Source: Pseudomaricurvus sp965656525 (lineage in GTDB: Bacteria; Pseudomonadota; Gammaproteobacteria; Pseudomonadales; Cellvibrionaceae). Taken from it: a DNA stretch of 64,000 nt. Made by a program: the position numbers and the translations under genes. The notes below the pieces were generated by a model. It made no database searches, had not been told where the DNA came from, and saw nothing but the letters and a program-made list of their open reading frames with translations. The DNA is taken from contig CBFHKY010000003.1 in NCBI GenBank assembly GCA_965656525.1, positions 62,001 through 126,000 of the forward strand. The letters are read 5' to 3'. Positions 7,193 to 16,424 of this stretch are shown here, one piece after another (position 1 is the stretch's first letter; each line of letters starts with the position of its first letter).

Positions 7193-9493
7193 ATGAAAGT
7201 ATCCAAAGATCTGTCGCCTGCGCTGACATTGCGCAAGCCTCGGTTTAACCCAGCTACAGCAGCTCTCGCATTAGCACTGCCATCTGTTTTAATAAGCGCT
7301 CAACTAATGGCTCAGGAAGACGAACCCATCATGATGGGCACCATGCAAATTGAAGAGCGTACGGTTGATACCAACCCTTATGCTGAGGCAGGCGCACCTT
7401 ATAAGGCTCGTATTTCCGGCGACAGCCGCCACGTTAAACCCTTGGCAGAAACACCACAAACCATCACGGTTTTAACACAAACCGCGATTCAGGAATCTGG
7501 CGATACCGATCTACGCGCGATATTGGCCAGCCAGCCAGGTATCTCTTTGGGAACGGGCGAAAACGGTAACGCTTTTGGTGACCGCTATGTGATTCGTGGC
7601 CACGAAGCACGCTCCGATGTGTTTGTTGATGGTTTGCGTGATCCAGGTATGACAACTCGTGAAAGCTTTGCCGTTGAACAAATCGAAGTCACCAAAGGCC
7701 CAAGCTCGACTTTTGCCGGTCGTGGTTCTACCGGCGGTGCCATCAACAGCATTACCAAACAAGCCAGCACCGAGTACGGCTTTAACAAAGTACAAGCGGG
7801 TATTGGTACCGATAACTACACACGCCTGACTTTGGACAGCAACATTGCCATCAGTGATAACGCCGCTGTACGTGTTAACTTAATGCACTCTGATCAAGAT
7901 GTTCCCGATCGTGAACCTGCCGATCGCGAACGTACCGGCTTAGCGTTGTCTGGTGCATTGCAAGCAACCGATAAGCTGAAACTGGTCGCCGACTACTATT
8001 ATCTAGAAGCTAAAGACACCCCAGATCTAGGTTCTTATATAGACAGCAGCGGCAAGCCTGTAAAAGATGTTCCGGTTTACCTCCAGAAGGAAGATTTTCT
8101 GGATTCTGATGTTGAAACCTTCACCTTCCGCGCCAGCTATGAATTCAGTGACGCTCTGCGCCTAAACAATGCCACCCGATATGGCACGACAGAAAATGGT
8201 TACGTTGTGACCGGTACGCGTGGCGGCCGCACACTCAGTACCCACCAAGGCTGGCAAGAAGTGGACTACTTCGCCAATATGACCAACCTGTTTTACGACA
8301 CCGACATCGGGGGCAAAAAGCATCAGTTTGTAGCCACCGTCGAATACACCAGCCACGGAGTTATTAACGGTAACTACACCAATCCTGACGGCAGCCGTTT
8401 GGGACCAGGCGCTTCAAGCACGCCAAACTGTGGCACCAGCTACTGCTTTTCTGATGGTAACGGCAACTACTACAGTGATGTTAACAATCTACTGCAGCGT
8501 GACATCACTAAAGGTGCCAAAGATTCCGATTACAACATCGACACGTGGTCTTTCGCTTTGATGGATACCATCGATCTAAACGATCAATGGTCTGTATTCT
8601 TAGGTTTACGTGCCGACCGTTTCGACTACAAAAACATCACCGGCAGCACCAACAAAACTACTTTCGAGTACTCCGATACCCTTTGGAATGGCCACGCTGG
8701 AGTTGTCTATCAGATGACCGAAGAAGGCAATTTCTATCTGACCTACAGCACCTCCGACAACATCAACGGTGGTGAATCCGACGTAGGTGGCAACTGTGGT
8801 TACGGCGGCATTTGTGGCGATTCAACCATCATTGGTGATAGCAAGCCCGAACACACCGAAAATATTGAACTGGGTACCAAGTGGAACCTGTTCGATGAAA
8901 AACTGCTGGTCACGGCTGCTATTTTTCAGATCACTAAAGACGACGTCATGGAAGGTGCCGATTATGAAACCACAGGCACTCTAAATACTGGCGAAAACCG
9001 CGTTGATGGTTTTGAGTTCTCTGTCACCGGTAACATCACCGAAGCGCTGAGTGTTCAGGCGGGTGCCGCCATTATGAATGCAGAGATTCTGTCGTCCTTC
9101 AACAATGGCGTCAACATGGGCACTGATCGTCGGGGCAACCCTGTTCTCACCAGTGATGATAAAGGCAAAACTTTGGCGAACTTCGCCGATAAAAGTGCCT
9201 TTGCCCAGCTTCGCTATCAACTGACAGATGCATTGTCTGTGGGTGGTAACGCTACTTATTCCAGCGAAGTGTATGTAGGGCAGCCTGACTCTGCCGCTGA
9301 CTCACGTGGTGTACCGAGCTATACCGTTTACGACCTGTTTGCGACTTATGAATTTAACGAGCAGCTCAAGGCACGGTTGAATATTGGTAACGTGACCGAT
9401 AAAGACTACTGGCATACGGCTTACCGCAGCGGCTCTTTCGCCTATATTGGTGATCGTCGCAATGCACAGCTAAGCGTTGCTTACGAGTTCTAA
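7193..9493 (+). CDS. TonB-dependent catecholate siderophore receptor, Fiu-like
   Basis: This 766-aa outer-membrane receptor takes up ferric siderophores. A signal peptide covers about residues 1-41 (ending in SAQLMAQ). The plug domain follows (LAETPQTITVLTQ, DVFVDGLRDPG, IEVTKGPSSTFAGRGSTGGAINSITKQ) and then a 22-strand-type barrel ending in the aromatic AQLSVAYEF. Length and neighbours (piuC downstream) match the E. coli Fiu-YbiX and Pseudomonas PiuA-PiuC pairings. A Cys pair in NCGTSYCF and another in NCGYGGICG lie in predicted outer loops. The substrate is inferred, not shown. A rho-independent terminator follows. Confidence 0.88.
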   Translation: MKVSKDLSPALTLRKPRFNPATAALALALPSVLISAQLMAQEDEPIMMGTMQIEERTVDTNPYAEAGAPYKARISGDSRHVKPLAETPQTITVLTQTAIQESGDTDLRAILASQPGISLGTGENGNAFGDRYVIRGHEARSDVFVDGLRDPGMTTRESFAVEQIEVTKGPSSTFAGRGSTGGAINSITKQASTEYGFNKVQAGIGTDNYTRLTLDSNIAISDNAAVRVNLMHSDQDVPDREPADRERTGLALSGALQATDKLKLVADYYYLEAKDTPDLGSYIDSSGKPVKDVPVYLQKEDFLDSDVETFTFRASYEFSDALRLNNATRYGTTENGYVVTGTRGGRTLSTHQGWQEVDYFANMTNLFYDTDIGGKKHQFVATVEYTSHGVINGNYTNPDGSRLGPGASSTPNCGTSYCFSDGNGNYYSDVNNLLQRDITKGAKDSDYNIDTWSFALMDTIDLNDQWSVFLGLRADRFDYKNITGSTNKTTFEYSDTLWNGHAGVVYQMTEEGNFYLTYSTSDNINGGESDVGGNCGYGGICGDSTIIGDSKPEHTENIELGTKWNLFDEKLLVTAAIFQITKDDVMEGADYETTGTLNTGENRVDGFEFSVTGNITEALSVQAGAAIMNAEILSSFNNGVNMGTDRRGNPVLTSDDKGKTLANFADKSAFAQLRYQLTDALSVGGNATYSSEVYVGQPDSAADSRGVPSYTVYDLFATYEFNEQLKARLNIGNVTDKDYWHTAYRSGSFAYIGDRRNAQLSVAYEF

Positions 9494-9546
9494 TGATCGG
9501 TGACTTGCTCACCATCACGTTCGATTAAGTAAGCAGTAATCACGTT

Positions 9547-9577
9547 AAACCAAGCTCAGGGACGAGCTTGGTTTTTC
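9547..9577 (+). terminator. rho-independent terminator after the siderophore receptor
   Basis: An 11-base stem, AAACCAAGCTC (9547-9557) with GAGCTTGGTTT (9564-9574), encloses a 6-base loop and ends in a T-rich tract. Confidence 0.85.
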
Positions 9578-9670
9578 TGTTTTCACCCTAAACTTTTCTG
9601 CCCTGATTCTTGCTAAACTTCACCTAATTCCATCACCTTTGGTGTTTACCTACACAATAGGCAGCCGTTT

Positions 9671-10774
9671 ATGAACAACCTTTATGTTCCCAAACTCCAA
9701 CAACTGCCAGCCGATATGCTCAGCTTGGCCGATTATGAGCGCCGAGCCCCAGAATTTATTCCGCACCCCATTTTTGAATACATCGATGGTGGTTGTGGCA
9801 ATGACATCACACGTCATTCCAACACCTCTGCTTTTGATAGATGGAAGATTTTACCGCGTCAATTGAGAGACTTTCGCTCTGCCTCGCTACAAACTCAATG
9901 GCTCCAAAACACGTTGGCTTGCCCTATTGGGATTGCCCCTGTGGCCTATCAAAAGCTGGTACACCCAGATGGCGAAATTGCCACGGCAAAAGCCGCTGAT
10001 GCTCTTGGCAGCTTATTCTTAACCAGCACGTTAAGCTCGACATCTGTAGAGGATATCGCCGCTGCCACCAAACAACACTGGTTCCAATTGTATTGGCAAA
10101 AAAACCGTGAGCACTCTCTGCAACTGATGCAACGAGCAGAAGCCGCAGGTGCCCAAGCCATTGTGCTCACAGTGGATGCCCCCGTTAATGGCTTGCGCCA
10201 ACGGGCACAACGAGCCAACTTTCAATTACCCAGCCAAATTAGAGCCGTCAACTTGCCTGAACAGGCTGCTCACACCAAAATGCTAGAGCCCCATCAAAGC
10301 CCTATCCTGCATGGTGCTATGGCCAACGCCCCAACCTGGGAAGATGTGCGCTGGTTGCGGCAACAAACTCAGCTACCGCTTATCATCAAAGGTATTTTAA
10401 GCCCGCTAGATGCAAAATTGGCACAAGATTACGGCGCTAACGGTGTGATTGTATCCAATCACGGTGGCCGTACCATTGATGGAGTGCCCAACAGTATCGA
10501 CATGCTCAGTGCCGTTCGCAACGCTATCGACAAAGATATGCTGATATTACTCGACAGCGGGGTAAGACGTGGTAGCGATGTGTTTAAAGCACTGGCACTG
10601 GGTGCCAATGGCGTCTTACTGGGCCGCCCTATTTTTTATGGACTTGCCATTGCCGGTGCGCTGGGCGTTGCGCACACTCTAAAATTGTTACAAGAAGAAC
10701 TGGAAATGACCATGGCGCTTGCGGGCTGTCCAACCCTTGAAGACATCACCCACAACTGCCTGATTCCATCCTAA
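9671..10774 (+). CDS. FMN-dependent alpha-hydroxy-acid dehydrogenase/oxidase
   Basis: The family oxidises L-2-hydroxy acids such as lactate or glycolate using FMN. The 367-aa protein has the family's marks: FEYIDGG near residue 36, an FMN-site segment PIGIAPVAYQKLVHPDGE, FQLYWQ (active-site Tyr), IIKGILS (FMN Lys), SNHGGRTIDG (catalytic His about 264) and DSGVRRGSDVFKALALGA. Its position between a Fiu-like receptor and PiuC is notable. It may act on a hydroxycarboxylate siderophore component or use lactate; this is inference. It lies beyond the receptor's terminator, so it probably has its own promoter. Confidence 0.85.
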   Translation: MNNLYVPKLQQLPADMLSLADYERRAPEFIPHPIFEYIDGGCGNDITRHSNTSAFDRWKILPRQLRDFRSASLQTQWLQNTLACPIGIAPVAYQKLVHPDGEIATAKAADALGSLFLTSTLSSTSVEDIAAATKQHWFQLYWQKNREHSLQLMQRAEAAGAQAIVLTVDAPVNGLRQRAQRANFQLPSQIRAVNLPEQAAHTKMLEPHQSPILHGAMANAPTWEDVRWLRQQTQLPLIIKGILSPLDAKLAQDYGANGVIVSNHGGRTIDGVPNSIDMLSAVRNAIDKDMLILLDSGVRRGSDVFKALALGANGVLLGRPIFYGLAIAGALGVAHTLKLLQEELEMTMALAGCPTLEDITHNCLIPS

Positions 10775-10830
10775 AAAGTCGCTACTATTTGACTGTAACT
10801 TCACCACTCTTCACCCACGGGATACTGATT

Positions 10831-11511
10831 ATGCTGCTGCCTGTTGAAAAACTTTTAACCAAAGACGAAGTGCTACAGATTTGTCAGCTCTTAAAATCCA
10901 GCACCTGGCTGGACGGCAAAAGCACAGCCGGTGGCATCGCTCAAACGGTTAAAAACAACCAACAGTTGGATGACCAACAGCCAGAAGTGCAACAGTTACA
11001 ACAGTTTCTACTGCAAAAAATGTCCCGCCATCCACTGTTTATCAGTGCCGCGTTGCCGGAAAAAATCTACCCGCCAAAGTTCAATCGTTATACCGATGGT
11101 GGTCATTATGGGCGGCACGTAGACAGCGCCATTTTATATTTAGCCAACGGCGAAAGTTTGCGTAGCGATGTGTCTTGTACTGTATTTTTTTCCGACGCGA
11201 GTGAATACGATGGGGGCGAGCTGGCGATTGAAACTCAATACGGTGTTCAGGAGGTAAAGTTAAACGCCGGCGACATGATTTTATACCCTTCCAACAGTTT
11301 GCATGAAGTGAAACCCGTAAACCAAGGCGAAAGACTGTGCTCCTTCTTTTGGGTTCAAAGCTTGGTGCGCAGCCCGCTACAACGCGAACAGCTTTTCGAC
11401 TTAGATCAAACTATTCAAGCCCTGACGCAAGAACGCGGAGCAGACGACGAACACGTGCGGAACCTAAGCGCGTTGTATCACAATTTGATGCGCGGCTGGG
11501 CCGTGAATTAA
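10831..11511 (+). CDS. piuC: PKHD-type Fe(II)/2-oxoglutarate hydroxylase PiuC (YbiX)
   Basis: PiuC/YbiX proteins are iron- and 2-oxoglutarate-dependent dioxygenases that usually sit next to siderophore receptors. From the ATG at 10831 the protein is 226 aa, the usual family length; an earlier in-frame start at 10789 would add 14 unrelated residues. The iron ligands are visible as GGHYGRHVD (His, Asp) and NSLHEV (His), followed by a conserved Arg in GERLCSFFW. The substrate of the family is not settled. The gene converges on the photolyase gene with 14 bases between stops. Confidence 0.9.
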   Translation: MLLPVEKLLTKDEVLQICQLLKSSTWLDGKSTAGGIAQTVKNNQQLDDQQPEVQQLQQFLLQKMSRHPLFISAALPEKIYPPKFNRYTDGGHYGRHVDSAILYLANGESLRSDVSCTVFFSDASEYDGGELAIETQYGVQEVKLNAGDMILYPSNSLHEVKPVNQGERLCSFFWVQSLVRSPLQREQLFDLDQTIQALTQERGADDEHVRNLSALYHNLMRGWAVN

Positions 11512-11525
11512 ATTACACACCACTT

Positions 11526-13118
11526 TTATAAGCCATCACTGTGAGCAATCAGTTGATCACCCCATTGGCGAATAGCCTCTTGCTCCGATGGCTTTTTCTT
11601 GTTCCAACTAGCAATGGGCATTCGCATTCTGGGGTAACGTTTTAACTGTTGCTGATGGCGATCAACAAAGTGCCAATACAACGCATTGAAAGGGCAAGCC
11701 TCCTGCCCGGTTGTTTTTTTGACGCGATAATAGCAGCCCGCACAGTAATCGCTCATTTTATTAATGTAATTACCTGAAGAAATGTATGGCTTAGTGGCGA
11801 CCCAACCACCATCAGCGAACTGCGACATACCACGTGTATTGGGCAGCTGAACCCACTCAATAGCATCGGCATAAATACCTAGGTACCATGCGTCTACCTG
11901 ATCAGGATCAACTCCCAGTAACAGTGCCAAATTGCCCGTAATCATTAACCGTTGAATATGGTGAGCGTAGGCATAATCCAGTGAGGCATTAACCGCATGT
12001 GAAACACATTTCATTTTGGTTTTACCATCCCAAAAGAAATCTGGTAACGGTTGATCGGCATTGAATACATTTATACGCTTATAATCATTGCCATTAACCC
12101 AGTAAAACGCTCTGACGTATTCACGCCAACCTAAGATTTGCCGAATAAAGCCTTCAACTTGCGGCAAAGAAATATCAGTCGATTTTTTTGACCAAGCCTC
12201 TATCGCGGCCTCGATCACCTCTTTCGGATGGATCAATTTACAATTCAAACTAAAAGACAATCGCGAGTGATACAGGCCGTAGTGATGCTCCAGCTGACCC
12301 GTCATCGCATCCTGAAACTGCCCAAAATTAGGTAACAAGCTTTCACAAAAGTACGCCATTAGCTCTAAAGACTGGTCACGATTAATAGGCCAATCCAGTG
12401 TGTCTTTTCTGTCATTGCTATCACATTCTGATGGCCAATAACCGATAGTTTCTGAGTCAAAATTATCGATGCGCTCACGTACAGAATCGATATTATTATC
12501 GAAGGTTAATAACTCGGGGATATCTTGAATATCACTGCTGGAAAATCGATTTCTATTTTCATGATCAAAATTCCACTGTCCACCCACAGGCTGATCATCG
12601 TCCATCAAATAACCAAAACGGCGACGCATAGCGCGATAAAAATACTCTAGGCGGTTGTGTTTCTCTGGTTGTACCCACTCTGACAGTTCGTCGAACTCCA
12701 GCAAGAAATGCTCTGTATCAAATTCTCTCACGTCGCCACCGAAGTGGATCGACACTTCGCGCAGTTGATTGAGCAACCGCCACTCGTCGGGTCTTTGATA
12801 TTCAATGGCAGAACAATGGTACTTTTTCGCCAAATGGCAAAGCAGCTCAACAACATCAGCAGGTGCTTTGTTTTGATAAAGAGCATGCTCTAACGTGATG
12901 TACTCAACCGAATAACCTGCATTTTGTAAAGATTCTGAAAAGCTCGACATAGCCAAAAAGAAAGCGGCTATTTTTTGTTTATGGTGCGCGACATAGCCTA
13001 CCTCTTGGGGCAGCTCGGCAATCACATACAACACATCTTCTGACGGCTGAGAAAACCAACTGTGTTGACGATTGAGCTGATCACCGAGTATCAGCCGTAG
13101 AGTGTTAAACCTCTTCAT
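11526..13118 (-). CDS. Fe-S cluster photolyase/cryptochrome (PhrB/CryB family)
   Basis: This 530-aa protein belongs to the bacterial iron-sulfur cryptochrome/photolyase family, whose studied member PhrB repairs (6-4) photoproducts. It opens with LRLILGDQLNRQHSWF. The four Cys expected to hold a 4Fe-4S cluster are visible as MKCVSHAV, DYCAGC and GQEACPFN. The FAD-binding helical domain includes GWREYVRAFYW and LGIYADAIEWVQLPNTRGMSQFADGG. The gene is last in a minus-strand run with cryDASH 26 bases upstream. No classical CPD photolyase gene is seen in the window. Confidence 0.92.
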   Translation of the reverse strand: MKRFNTLRLILGDQLNRQHSWFSQPSEDVLYVIAELPQEVGYVAHHKQKIAAFFLAMSSFSESLQNAGYSVEYITLEHALYQNKAPADVVELLCHLAKKYHCSAIEYQRPDEWRLLNQLREVSIHFGGDVREFDTEHFLLEFDELSEWVQPEKHNRLEYFYRAMRRRFGYLMDDDQPVGGQWNFDHENRNRFSSSDIQDIPELLTFDNNIDSVRERIDNFDSETIGYWPSECDSNDRKDTLDWPINRDQSLELMAYFCESLLPNFGQFQDAMTGQLEHHYGLYHSRLSFSLNCKLIHPKEVIEAAIEAWSKKSTDISLPQVEGFIRQILGWREYVRAFYWVNGNDYKRINVFNADQPLPDFFWDGKTKMKCVSHAVNASLDYAYAHHIQRLMITGNLALLLGVDPDQVDAWYLGIYADAIEWVQLPNTRGMSQFADGGWVATKPYISSGNYINKMSDYCAGCYYRVKKTTGQEACPFNALYWHFVDRHQQQLKRYPRMRMPIASWNKKKPSEQEAIRQWGDQLIAHSDGL

Positions 13119-13144
13119 GGTTGCTATTACTCAATCTATTCGTT

Positions 13145-14557
13145 TTACTTATCGTTTAGCTCATCTTCAGAAATCGGCCAATCCACCATGTCCACGTTAT
13201 TCAGCTGACCAATATGTTGCCTGCCTTGCCAAGCATGGATGTATTCACCCTTCGGATCATAGCTGCGTGTTTGCTTTTCTAAATCGAAGTGACGGCCGCC
13301 TCTTGGGTCTGCGCCTACACCGGCAATGTACTGCCAGTTACCCCAATTACTGCCCACTTCATAATCTAACAAATGCTGTTCAAAAAATGCTGCGCCGTAG
13401 CGCCAATCCACACCCAGCTCATTCACCAAACAACTGGCGACAATTTGTCGGCCACGATTGGATAAGACACCGGTTGTTTTCAACTCGTTGATACAGGCAT
13501 TCACCAAGGGGTAAGGGGTAGAAGCGGAACACCAACTTTTAAAACGATGACTGTTAAATGTCGTTAACGGCTTTTTATCGCTCACGCCGGAAAAAGAAAA
13601 TAATTTGGCACCCCATTTACAGCTGTACCAGAAAAAATATTCACGCCACAGTAACTCAAACCAGAGCCAATAAGTTGAATCGTTAGCACCAAATTGATTT
13701 TCGTATTCCTGCAAGTGTGCCTTAATGGTTCGCACTGAAACCAAGCCATAGGCCAAAGGGACAGACCAGTCAGATGACTTAAACATACCTTGCAACTGGT
13801 TGCGTGTTGTTTTGTAGGTAGAGGGGTGTTCTGACGAAAAGTAAACCTCTAAATGGTTTTGCCAATTAGAGGCTGGCACCACGGGTGAAAAATAAAGGGG
13901 TGGTTGTGATGCTGCAAACTCTGGGACCGCTTGCGCGCCTTCGGTTTGTAACAACGCGGCGCTCATCAACGGCGCGGGGGGAATTTTCGCAAGAGGCTTA
14001 AGCGGGGTCAAGACTTCACAATTTTCAATTTTTTTCCGAAACGGAGTAAACACTCCTGGTAGACCAACGATGGAACAAGGCAATTGCGAGGCTTTGTAAA
14101 GTGAATGACATTGGTAGCGTAAAAACAAAGTATCTGGCAAAGACTTACAAAGAGCACGCCAACGTTGTTCTTCGTTGTAACCAGCCGACTCAATACTGTA
14201 CACGTAACGCACGGACAGCTTTTGAATCAAAGAAACTAACTGTTCTGCCGAACGCTGTAACACCCAAAGAGACTGCCCCATGCGACGCAGAGATTGATCC
14301 ATATGGGTAAGCGATGCCGATAAGTAAGCCTGCCTCTTTTCACTGGGCGGCTGAGCCCAAGGGCCCAATTGGATGCTAGTCCCTTTACCCGTGGTAGCTT
14401 CATCCAACAAATACAAAACAATGACATTGTTGTGAGTACTGGCGGCTTGCAGTGCAGGGTTGTCATCCAACCTTAAACCACGATTAACAATAACCAATGC
14501 GAGATCATCGGGCCGCTGATACGCCTCATGATCAGAAACTGGGGATAAAAACTTCAT
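13145..14557 (-). CDS. DASH family cryptochrome
   Basis: DASH cryptochromes bind FAD and a folate antenna and repair pyrimidine dimers in single-stranded or looped DNA. The 470-aa protein starts with the photolyase Rossmann domain (LALVIVNRGLRLDDNPAL) and ends with the FAD domain: WFELLWREYFFWY, TGVLSNRGRQIVASCLVNELGVDWRYGAAFFE and SNWGNWQYIAGVGADPRGGRHFD, the last being typical of the DASH subfamily. The start ATG at 14557 is preceded by an intergenic stretch with an inverted repeat at 14635-14655. The Fe-S photolyase follows 26 bases downstream. Confidence 0.93.
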   Translation of the reverse strand: MKFLSPVSDHEAYQRPDDLALVIVNRGLRLDDNPALQAASTHNNVIVLYLLDEATTGKGTSIQLGPWAQPPSEKRQAYLSASLTHMDQSLRRMGQSLWVLQRSAEQLVSLIQKLSVRYVYSIESAGYNEEQRWRALCKSLPDTLFLRYQCHSLYKASQLPCSIVGLPGVFTPFRKKIENCEVLTPLKPLAKIPPAPLMSAALLQTEGAQAVPEFAASQPPLYFSPVVPASNWQNHLEVYFSSEHPSTYKTTRNQLQGMFKSSDWSVPLAYGLVSVRTIKAHLQEYENQFGANDSTYWLWFELLWREYFFWYSCKWGAKLFSFSGVSDKKPLTTFNSHRFKSWCSASTPYPLVNACINELKTTGVLSNRGRQIVASCLVNELGVDWRYGAAFFEQHLLDYEVGSNWGNWQYIAGVGADPRGGRHFDLEKQTRSYDPKGEYIHAWQGRQHIGQLNNVDMVDWPISEDELNDK

Positions 14558-14634
14558 GACTAGCAGGGTGCTCCAGCAACGTTTCTTGTGTGTATATCCA
14601 CACCGAGTGTATCCAAATCCAGAATGGTCAATGA

Positions 14635-14655
14635 CTTACACAGACACGGTGTAAG
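14635..14655. promoter_or_regulatory. inverted repeat upstream of the DASH cryptochrome
   Basis: CTTACAC (14635-14641) and GTGTAAG (14649-14655) form a perfect 7-base dyad with a 7-base centre. It lies 78 bases upstream of the cryptochrome start, in the largest gap of the photoreactivation run. This could be an operator for a light-responsive repressor or activator; no such regulator is in the window. Confidence 0.35.
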
Positions 14656-14743
14656 TGAACAGCGCAACTTAAAGGGGCGAAACCGTTTGAGTGTGCCGTG
14701 TTATGTATGCGAGCAGTATCGGCCACCGGAAACACATCCGAGA

Positions 14744-15481
14744 TTACCACTCGATAGTCTCACCTTGCCAATCCAGATAACTCAACTTACCGTCAGCGGT
14801 TTGACCTTGCATCAGTTGATACAAACGCTCAGCCACAAACGCCGTTGAAAATAGCTTCTCTTCCGGCACATTTTGCTGAAACGGTTGTGATAAGGGCGTA
14901 TCGGTAGTACCTGGGTGAAAAGCCATAAGTTTAACCCGTGGCGCACGACGTGCGTATTCGATGGATGCCGTTTTTAACAACATATTCAGCGCCGCTTTAC
15001 TGGCACGATAACTGTACCAACCGCCCAAACCATTATCACCAATACTGCCCACACGCGCACTTAATGTGGCGTACACACAACCGCTCTTGCCTTTCAGAAT
15101 GGGTAACAATTTTGCGGCCCACAACGCGGGTAAGACTGTGTTCACTGACAATGTGTGCATTAACGCTTCTGCATCGAGTTCCTCTAGCCGCTTTTCAGGA
15201 AACAAGGCCAGAGGCGACGTTTGATGCAACACACCGATACAAACGACAACGCGCTCAATACGCCCTTGATAATCTTTGAGCTGTTCTATAACCAAATCGA
15301 TAGCGCTCTCATTTTCAGCGCCTTGTATCTGCATAATACGCTTGTCTTCTAGCTCAAGCGGGTTACGACTTACCGCAAGAACTTGGTAGTTCTGCTGTAA
15401 AAACTGTTTCACCATAGCAATGCCAATGCCACCACCGGCACCAACGACCAGTGCGATGGGTTGTGATGAAGCAGTGATCAT
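14744..15481 (-). CDS. SDR family oxidoreductase (C-factor/CsgA-like)
   Basis: This is a 245-aa short-chain dehydrogenase. It shows the cofactor motif VVGAGGGIGIAM near residue 12, CIGVLH in place of NNAG, a catalytic Ser in LSARVGSIG, and YSYRASKAAL (Tyr and Lys of the YxxxK motif). The form resembles the CsgA/C-factor subgroup that recurs beside cryptochrome and photolyase genes in gammaproteobacteria. Its start overlaps the upstream DCC-family gene by four bases (ATGA), indicating translational coupling. The substrate is unknown. Confidence 0.88.
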   Translation of the reverse strand: MITASSQPIALVVGAGGGIGIAMVKQFLQQNYQVLAVSRNPLELEDKRIMQIQGAENESAIDLVIEQLKDYQGRIERVVVCIGVLHQTSPLALFPEKRLEELDAEALMHTLSVNTVLPALWAAKLLPILKGKSGCVYATLSARVGSIGDNGLGGWYSYRASKAALNMLLKTASIEYARRAPRVKLMAFHPGTTDTPLSQPFQQNVPEEKLFSTAFVAERLYQLMQGQTADGKLSYLDWQGETIEW

Positions 15482-15885
15482 GACTGATGCCCTTTATTAG
15501 GTATTTCACAACGGCCGTCACTGCACGTGCGAGAACGCCCTGTTAGCAATTTTGAAAGAACATAACGGTTGTTGGCAAAGCGATGATAAAAAAAGTCGGC
15601 AACCGGCTTGATCAAAGGCCAGCGCAACCAGTTATAGCGACGAACACCCACCAGTGACCACGCTGTTGCCGTTACGTCTAAACCCAGCAAGAGTTGTCCA
15701 TCATCATCCAATGCGTGCAACACCGCATTGGCACGATCTGGATCAATACTCGGGAACCGCTTAGTAAAGTCGGGCTGCCAAATGTTTTCTAAATGTAAAA
15801 CATGGTGTTGATCGCGCTCAGTTAATGCTTTCATTTCAATCGCACACAAAGGGCAGTCAGCATCAAAAAAAATTGTTAAAGCCAA
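15478..15885 (-). CDS. DCC family thiol-disulfide oxidoreductase-like protein (DUF393)
   Basis: This 135-aa protein has the DCC-family signature FFDADCPLCAIEM, a CxxC redox-type motif near residue 11, and a RYNWLRWPLIKPVADFFYHRFANNRY stretch common in the family. Two more Cys occur in RTCSDGRCE. No enzymatic activity is established for the family. Overlap with the SDR and four bases of spacing from DUF3429 place it in the photoreactivation operon. Confidence 0.88.
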   Translation of the reverse strand: MALTIFFDADCPLCAIEMKALTERDQHHVLHLENIWQPDFTKRFPSIDPDRANAVLHALDDDGQLLLGLDVTATAWSLVGVRRYNWLRWPLIKPVADFFYHRFANNRYVLSKLLTGRSRTCSDGRCEIPNKGHQS

Positions 15886-15889
15886 AACA

Positions 15890-16330
15890 TCACCTCAGCC
15901 ATAAGAACAACACATGACACATCACGGTTAACGCCGTTAAGCGGCACCGCAGACGCCAGTAAGTTATAGAATAAGAATGTTTGCGTGAGTGCCATTCCCA
16001 CCCCCATAAAAGCACGAACAATAACGCCAACACGAGAACGACTAACACACTTTGGATTGGCACAACCAGCACCCCAAAAGCAGCGATAGCCAGTAAATTG
16101 CTGATCACGTTAGAAAATGGTGAAGAACGCCAGATGGCACCGGCCATAAAAGACAAGATCACCACACTGTAAGCGATAAAGGCTTGCACAGGTTCTACTG
16201 TTACGATGCTGGGTAGCGGTAGCCCGAGCATCAAATAGGCAAAGGGCAAGACCCCCAAGTACCCCAACAATGATTCGAGGTGAGTGTGGCTCTTAATAAC
16301 TGAGTGTTGTGTGGGCGTAGTAGACGTCAT
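15890..16330 (-). CDS. DUF3429 membrane protein
   Basis: The 146-aa protein has four or five hydrophobic segments and the DUF3429 end pattern YWRLRCRLTALTVMCHVLF. It is first in the minus-strand run DUF3429-DCC-SDR-cryDASH-phrB, so the operon promoter may lie in the 94 bases before it, downstream of ubiI. The function of the family is unknown. Confidence 0.85.
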   Translation of the reverse strand: MTSTTPTQHSVIKSHTHLESLLGYLGVLPFAYLMLGLPLPSIVTVEPVQAFIAYSVVILSFMAGAIWRSSPFSNVISNLLAIAAFGVLVVPIQSVLVVLVLALLFVLLWGWEWHSRKHSYSITYWRLRCRLTALTVMCHVLFLWLR

Positions 16331-16424
16331 GAGAGTTCATACGCAGAAACTCACAGGGCGGATGATTGTGGCAAAACCCATCAGCGGTTACTCATGTTTC
16401 AAAGACCGAGCGATGCCCCATACA

